DNA of 64,000 bases from an uncultured Paracoccaceae bacterium. GTDB lineage: Bacteria; Pseudomonadota; Alphaproteobacteria; Rhodobacterales; Rhodobacteraceae. The position numbers were made by a program, and so were the translations under genes. The number at the start of each line of letters is the position of its first letter. Within the stretch, counting starts at the first letter, position 1. The stretch is taken from the NCBI GenBank assembly GCA_947501355.1, contig CANMVA010000001.1, forward strand, positions 124,001-188,000. Reading direction: 5' to 3'. Shown piece by piece: positions 59,109 through 64,000 of this stretch. Below the pieces are notes generated by a model. It was not told where the DNA came from. It was given only the letters and a program-made list of their open reading frames with translations, and searched no databases.

Positions 59109-60247
59109 GCGAAATAGTCCTGTAGAATGCGCGTGTAGATGCTTTTGAGCTGATGAATTTGCGCCACCTCAACCCGCTCATCGACCTGATGCATCGTTTT
59201 GCCCACAAGGCCGAACTCCACCACCGGGCAGTGATCCTTGACGAAGCGTGCGTCCGAGGTGCCGCCCGTTGTCGACATCTCCGGCACGCGGTTGGTCTCC
59301 ACCTGCACGGCCTTTGCGACCAGCGCCGACAAATCGCCCGGCGGCGTGATGAAGCTCTCGCCCGAAATCTTCACTTTGACTTCAATCGCCACGCCCGTCG
59401 CCTCGGTCACTTTCGCAGCCTCTGCCTCAAGCCACTGGGTCAGGGACGCGCCGGAATGGGCGTCGTTGAAGCGGATATTGATCGTCGCCTTGCACTCCGC
59501 CGGGATCACATTTGTCGCCGGGTTGCCGGTATCGACAGTAACAATAGCCAAGGTCGACGCATCAAAATGTTCCGTCCCGTCGTCCAGCGCGTGACCTGCA
59601 AGCTGATCCAGCAGCCCAACCATCGCGTGCAGGGGGTTTTTGGCGCGGTGCGGGTAGGCGGAATGCCCCTGCACGCCCACCGCTTTGAGATACGCGGTCA
59701 GCGATCCGCGCCGCCCGATCTTCATCATCTCGCCCATCTCGTTGGGGCTCGTCGGCTCCCCAACCAGACAAACCGACATCGCCTCCCCCTCAGCGCGCAT
59801 CCAATCGAGAAGCGCAGTCGTGCCGTCCAGCGCATCGCCTTCCTCATCCCCCGTAATCGCAAGGATCACCGACCCATCGGGCGGTGTGTCTTTCACAAAA
59901 TCAACAGCGGCCGCGGCAAAGGCAGCCACGCCGGATTTCATATCCGTCGCCCCGCGCCCGTAAAGGAACCCGTCCTTGATCTCGGCCCCGAACGGATCAA
60001 CCGTCCAGGCCGCTTCATCGCCCAAAGGCACCACATCCGTATGTCCGTTGAACCCAAAAGACTTCGCGTGTCCCTTCTCGCCCCAGCGCGCATAAAGGTT
60101 CGCGATCCCGGCGCGGTCCACGCGCCAGCAGGTGAAGCCCGCGCCCTCCAGCAGCTCTTGCAAAAGCACCAAAGCGCCCCCTTCGACGGGGGTCACCGAA
60201 GGGCAGCGCACAAGGGCGGCGGTCAGCTCAACTGGATCGATGGTCAC
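59105..60247 (-). CDS. dapE: Succinyl-diaminopimelate desuccinylase
   Basis: [30 protein letters not shown] (GTG start 60247); [39 protein letters not shown]. Confidence 0.95.
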   Translation of the reverse strand: MTIDPVELTAALVRCPSVTPVEGGALVLLQELLEGAGFTCWRVDRAGIANLYARWGEKGHAKSFGFNGHTDVVPLGDEAAWTVDPFGAEIKDGFLYGRGATDMKSGVAAFAAAAVDFVKDTPPDGSVILAITGDEEGDALDGTTALLDWMRAEGEAMSVCLVGEPTSPNEMGEMMKIGRRGSLTAYLKAVGVQGHSAYPHRAKNPLHAMVGLLDQLAGHALDDGTEHFDASTLAIVTVDTGNPATNVIPAECKATINIRFNDAHSGASLTQWLEAEAAKVTEATGVAIEVKVKISGESFITPPGDLSALVAKAVQVETNRVPEMSTTGGTSDARFVKDHCPVVEFGLVGKTMHQVDERVEVAQIHQLKSIYTRILQDYFA

Positions 60248-60332
60248 GGGCAAAATCCTTTCAGGCCAGTCCCCTAGGCGATACCGAGTTGCCACACCGG
60301 ATGCAATTGTCTCGGAACCGGCGGAAAACTGC

Positions 60333-60347
60333 TTAACAAAAAGTTAA
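60333..60347. promoter_or_regulatory. Putative CtrA full binding site
   Basis: TTAA-CAAAAAG-TTAA, exact TTAA-N7-TTAA, ~170 bp upstream of the Hint-protein ATG. Confidence 0.6.
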
Positions 60348-60516
60348 TGCCGCCATAGTCTTGCCGCAATAACATGACCCGAGGCAGGGCAAACAAAACC
60401 GTTGGGTCCAACGAGACCCGCATCGAGCAGTCGTCAATGAACGACATTTTATAGGGCCGCAACAGGCCCCTGCGCGAGCACGTTTGCGCTGTCTCCATAT
60501 GAGGTGGGGACAGGAC

Positions 60517-62085
60517 ATGGTTGCAGCATCGGAACTCCCGATCAACACGGGGGCCTCCGCTCTCCAGATGGCGAACGCGATCTTCGGCGCGGGCGTTCAG
60601 GTTCAAAGCGCAAGCTATACCGGGTCATCCTATTCGTCGGGCATCTATTCGAACGGCGATTCCGTCTCAGGCGGGGTGATGCCCGGCGATACGGGCGTGA
60701 TCCTGTCGACCGGCAGCGTGCGTAATTTCACCGATGGCAGCGGGCAGGCCAATAGCGGCGGCACCAAGTCGACGAACTCCCAAGGGCCGAACAATCAAAG
60801 CGATTTCAACGCAGCCGCAGGCACCAACACGTTTGATGCGGCCTATCTGGATATCGATTTCATCCCCACGGGCAGCACGATGACGATGCAGTTCGTCTTC
60901 TCGTCCGAGGAATATCCCGAATATGCCAATTCTGTTTACAACGACATGGCGATGGTCTGGGTTAACGGCTCTCCCGTGCCGATTACGGTGGGCGACGGGC
61001 AAACTGCCGTCGGCAACATCAACGGTGACGATAACGAGAACCTCTACATCTCGAACGAGAATGGCGATTTCAACACCGAGATGGATGGCTTCACCGTCAC
61101 CATGACGCTGACCATGCAGGTCAATCCCGGTGTGTTGAACTCGATCCGGATTGGCGTGGCAGACGTCAGCGACAGTGTCTACGACTCCAACCTGCTGATC
61201 GCGGGGGACAGCATCCAGACAGAGCTTGTCGCCATCGAGGACAATGTCACCGTCGGTGTCGGCGGCACCAAGACGATTGATGCACTTGCCAATGATATTG
61301 CGCCCAACAGCAGCGTGCTGACGATCACGCAGATCAATGGCGTCAATGTAGTGGCCGGTCAAAGCGTGCAGCTGGCGCAAGGCCAGACCGCGACGTTGAA
61401 TGCCAATGGCACGATCACGATCAGCACCGACACGGATGTTGAAGAAACGAACTTCACCTACACGGTCGAGGATACGACGACCGGCAATACCGATGTGGGT
61501 TTTGTCACGGTTAATACAGTGCCCTGCTTTGTGGCCGGAACCCTGATCCAGACACCTTATGGCGAGCGTCCGGTCGAAGAGCTGACCCCCGGTGACATGG
61601 TTCTGACCCAGGATGACGGCCCTCAGCCCTTGCGCTGGATCGGGTCGCGTGAGGTGGCTGCGATTGGTAAACTCGCCCCGATCCGCATCCGCGCGGGCAC
61701 CTTTGGGTCGCACCGCGAATTGATGGTCTCCCCCCAGCATCGCGTTCTGATCCGCGACAGCCTTGCCGATCTGCTCTTTGGCGATGCCGAAGTGCTGGTC
61801 GCGGCCAAGGATCTGGTCAACGATCATTCCGTGCGGCGTATCGAAGGTGGCCAGATCACCTATGTGCACCTGCTCTTTGACCGCCATCAGGTGGTCTTCT
61901 CCGAAGGGCTGCCAACAGAGAGTTTCTTCCCCGGACCGCAAACCACCAAAGCGTTCGAGGCCGAGATCATCGACGAGATTTGCACCATCTTCCCGGAACT
62001 GGACCCCATGACGGGCGAGGGCTACAGCCCGACCGCCCGCCGCGCTTTGCGCTCATTTGAAGCGCGCCTGTTATTGGCCGCTTAA
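60517..62085 (+). CDS. Choice-of-anchor L domain protein with C-terminal Hint domain
   Basis: MVAASELPINTGASALQMANAIFG...; Hint: VPCFVAGTLIQTPYGERPVEELTPGDMVLTQDDGPQPLRWIGSREV... LMVSPQHRVLI. Start chosen for SD GAGGTGGGGACAGG. Confidence 0.88.
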   Translation: MVAASELPINTGASALQMANAIFGAGVQVQSASYTGSSYSSGIYSNGDSVSGGVMPGDTGVILSTGSVRNFTDGSGQANSGGTKSTNSQGPNNQSDFNAAAGTNTFDAAYLDIDFIPTGSTMTMQFVFSSEEYPEYANSVYNDMAMVWVNGSPVPITVGDGQTAVGNINGDDNENLYISNENGDFNTEMDGFTVTMTLTMQVNPGVLNSIRIGVADVSDSVYDSNLLIAGDSIQTELVAIEDNVTVGVGGTKTIDALANDIAPNSSVLTITQINGVNVVAGQSVQLAQGQTATLNANGTITISTDTDVEETNFTYTVEDTTTGNTDVGFVTVNTVPCFVAGTLIQTPYGERPVEELTPGDMVLTQDDGPQPLRWIGSREVAAIGKLAPIRIRAGTFGSHRELMVSPQHRVLIRDSLADLLFGDAEVLVAAKDLVNDHSVRRIEGGQITYVHLLFDRHQVVFSEGLPTESFFPGPQTTKAFEAEIIDEICTIFPELDPMTGEGYSPTARRALRSFEARLLLAA

Positions 62086-62106
62086 CGTGACAGGTGGGAG
62101 CGCTTT

Positions 62107-63186
62107 ATGACCTGGATCGGCTTGCGTGATGCGAACACGCACCGCTTCTCGCTGGCTGGACTTGCCGCGCGCGGGCTGCCTCCGCCCCGCTTTGCCGAAG
62201 ACGCTTTGCTGAAACGCGGCTCACTCCAGATGGAGTTTGCCTATACACCCAGCACCCGCCGTCAGGTGCTGATTGATCATCGCTGCGAGTCCCCTTGGCC
62301 GGTGCACCTGCGCGTCACCATCACCCCCGATGCGGTGCTGCATTTCGACCTGCACTGCGGGGCGGAGCGCAGCTATATGTGCCTTGAGACCGGCCTCACG
62401 GATTGCGAGCGCGCGGTGGAACTGGTCTACTCCTGGCACGCGCCGGATCGCACGGCGCTTTTGTCGTTGCACCTGCCTTATGCCGCCAGAAGCGTGCACA
62501 GGGCGATGTACGACCCGCCGCCGTTTCCACTATCCGCGCTGCAATCACTGATCGAAGATCAACGGCCCACACGTGCGTTCACCTATCTGGCCGTCAGCAC
62601 GGATATTGAGCCGATTGGCCCTGCACCGTCCCTCGCTGGCAACGCAATCGTCGAGACCCCTTCTGGCCCGCGCTATGTGGCCCATATCAAGGCGGGCGAT
62701 CATGTGCTCTGCGACGACAACCGCCCGCGCCCGGTGCTGTGGGCCGGGCATCGCGACGTGCCGGCGCGCGGTCGGTTCCAGCCGATCCGCCTGCGCGCAC
62801 CGTATTTTGGGCTGAGCCACGACACCGTCGTCGCCCCGACCCAGCACCTCGCCTTCGACGGCCCGGATGTGGAGTATCTTTTCGGGGAAGAGCGGGTTCT
62901 GGTCAGCGCCAGCCACGCGGTCACGGGCGGCGTTCAAGCGATCCGCGATACGCGCAAATATGTCGTGCGCTATCACCAGCTTGTGCTGGAGGACCACGCG
63001 CTCATTCGCATCGGCGGCGCTGTCGGAGAGAGCCTCTTTCTGGGCGCTTTGGCCGAAAACGGCATGGCACTCAACGCGTCAATCTGGTCGGGGGCTGATC
63101 TGGACAAGGTGCCAAGCCATGGCAGTTTTGCCGCCCCGGTGCTCAAACAATACGAAGCCGTCACCCTGACCCGCGCCTTCGTCTAA
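62107..63186 (+). CDS. Hint domain-containing protein (degenerate catalytic positions)
   Basis: 359 aa; Hint-like block SLAGNAIVETPSGPRYVAHIKAGDHVLCDDNRPRPVLWAGHRDV... TVVAPTQHLAFDGPDVEYLFGEERVLV aligns with the upstream Hint domain. Confidence 0.78.
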   Translation: MTWIGLRDANTHRFSLAGLAARGLPPPRFAEDALLKRGSLQMEFAYTPSTRRQVLIDHRCESPWPVHLRVTITPDAVLHFDLHCGAERSYMCLETGLTDCERAVELVYSWHAPDRTALLSLHLPYAARSVHRAMYDPPPFPLSALQSLIEDQRPTRAFTYLAVSTDIEPIGPAPSLAGNAIVETPSGPRYVAHIKAGDHVLCDDNRPRPVLWAGHRDVPARGRFQPIRLRAPYFGLSHDTVVAPTQHLAFDGPDVEYLFGEERVLVSASHAVTGGVQAIRDTRKYVVRYHQLVLEDHALIRIGGAVGESLFLGALAENGMALNASIWSGADLDKVPSHGSFAAPVLKQYEAVTLTRAFV

Positions 63187-63195
63187 GCCCGACGT

Positions 63196-63534
63196 CTAGT
63201 CTTTGTCGTAAAACGGCGTCATCTGCGCCACGATGACCGAGTTCTCGTCCAGCGCCCGCTGCATCAGGCCGCGTTCATCGTCGTTGATGTCATGGCCTTC
63301 GGCCAGCCGCTCTTCCAGCGTGCCATAGCCCGACACATCGAGTGGCGCGAGGTCCGCCTGTTTGAGAATGGCGACCGTTTCCCGCACGGCCTCCGCCTCA
63401 TCGACGCCGCTCGCAAAACACATCAGCGCCGCGCCCGTGCTGCCATCCGGCAGCCCGTCGCCGTCCTTGCGGCCCACCTCCACCAGCAGGGTAAACACCT
63501 GCTGGCGGGATTTCTTTTTGGGTTTGTCAGCCAC
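63196..63534 (-). CDS. Conserved hypothetical protein downstream of dapD
   Basis: 112 aa ORF abutting the dapD stop; MADKPKKKSRQQVFTLLVEVGRKDGDGLPDGSTGAALMCFASGVDE. Confidence 0.72.
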   Translation of the reverse strand: MADKPKKKSRQQVFTLLVEVGRKDGDGLPDGSTGAALMCFASGVDEAEAVRETVAILKQADLAPLDVSGYGTLEERLAEGHDINDDERGLMQRALDENSVIVAQMTPFYDKD

Positions 63535-64000
63535 TTAATCGCGCAGCAATTCGTTGATACCGGTCTTCGACCGTGTCCGCTCATCCACCCGCTTCACGAT
63601 CACTGCACAATAAAGGTTGATCCCGTTCTTCGACGGCATCGAGCCAGCGACAACCACGGAATAGGGTGGCACCTCGCCATACATAACCTCACCGCTCTCG
63701 CGGTCCACGATCTTGGTGGACTGGCCGATGAACACGCCCATCCCCAGCACAGACCCTTCACGCACGATGCAGCCTTCGACCACCTCAGACCGCGCGCCAA
63801 TGAAGCAGTTATCCTCGATAATCGTCGGGCCCGCCTGCATTGGCTCCAACACGCCGCCAATGCCGACACCACCCGACAGGTGGACGTTCTTGCCGATCTG
63901 CGCGCAAGAGCCGACGGTGGCCCATGTGTCGACCATCGTGCCCTCATCGACATAGGCGCCAAGGTTCACGAAAGACGGCATCAGCACCACGCCCGGCGCG
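63535..64000 (-). CDS. dapD: 2,3,4,5-tetrahydropyridine-2,6-dicarboxylate N-succinyltransferase (partial, N-terminus off right edge)
   Basis: Left-handed beta-helix hexapeptide protein: [72 protein letters not shown]. Confidence 0.95.
   Translation of the reverse strand, partial: APGVVLMPSFVNLGAYVDEGTMVDTWATVGSCAQIGKNVHLSGGVGIGGVLEPMQAGPTIIEDNCFIGARSEVVEGCIVREGSVLGMGVFIGQSTKIVDRESGEVMYGEVPPYSVVVAGSMPSKNGINLYCAVIVKRVDERTRSKTGINELLRD

Noticed and set aside
1-64000. CRISPR array, prophage, transposon or secondary-metabolite cluster
   Set aside because: No regularly spaced repeats, cas, phage structural, transposase or NRPS/PKS genes are visible in the sequence or ORF track.

Overview
This is a contiguous high-GC alphaproteobacterial chromosome segment, Rhodobacteraceae/Roseobacter-like by gene content. 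It is almost entirely coding. I see no rRNA, CRISPR array, transposase, integrase or prophage module. There is one tRNA, tRNA-Pro(CGG). Main modules in order: a SulP/STAS anion permease (cut by the left edge); an FrhB/BciB-like flavin-FeS protein; a PfkB sugar kinase; a DabA/DabB-type inorganic-carbon uptake pair with a divergent LysR regulator; a four-gene Anbu proteasome-like operon (ATP-grasp, alpha-E, transglutaminase, Anbu); an iron SBP; an RND efflux pair; a LacI-controlled TRAP/gluconolactonase/OsmC/AhpD-like operon; scattered leuB, leuD and leuC; DUF4198/HupE; a SOUL protein; an MscS channel; a Mn/Zn ABC system; an Fe3+ permease; a LysR-linked hydantoinase A/B operon; the rsfS-rlmH-gpmI-envC-ctpA-rppH cluster; lytic transglycosylase; RNase R; dapE; a tandem pair of Hint-domain proteins; and dapD (cut by the right edge). 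Best leads: (1) the Anbu/transglutaminase/ATP-grasp operon; (2) the DAB pair with a possible LacI-type operator at its pfkB junction; (3) the tandem Hint pair, with a perfect TTAA-N7-TTAA (CtrA-type) site upstream and a degenerate second Hint domain; (4) a secreted EEP-family protein whose signal peptide is only completed by a 1-nt shift at an A5 run; (5) a hairpin between the Shine-Dalgarno and AUG of rppH; (6) two sibling perfect palindromes in the leuC 3' intergenic region. Everything was read by eye; no searches were run.
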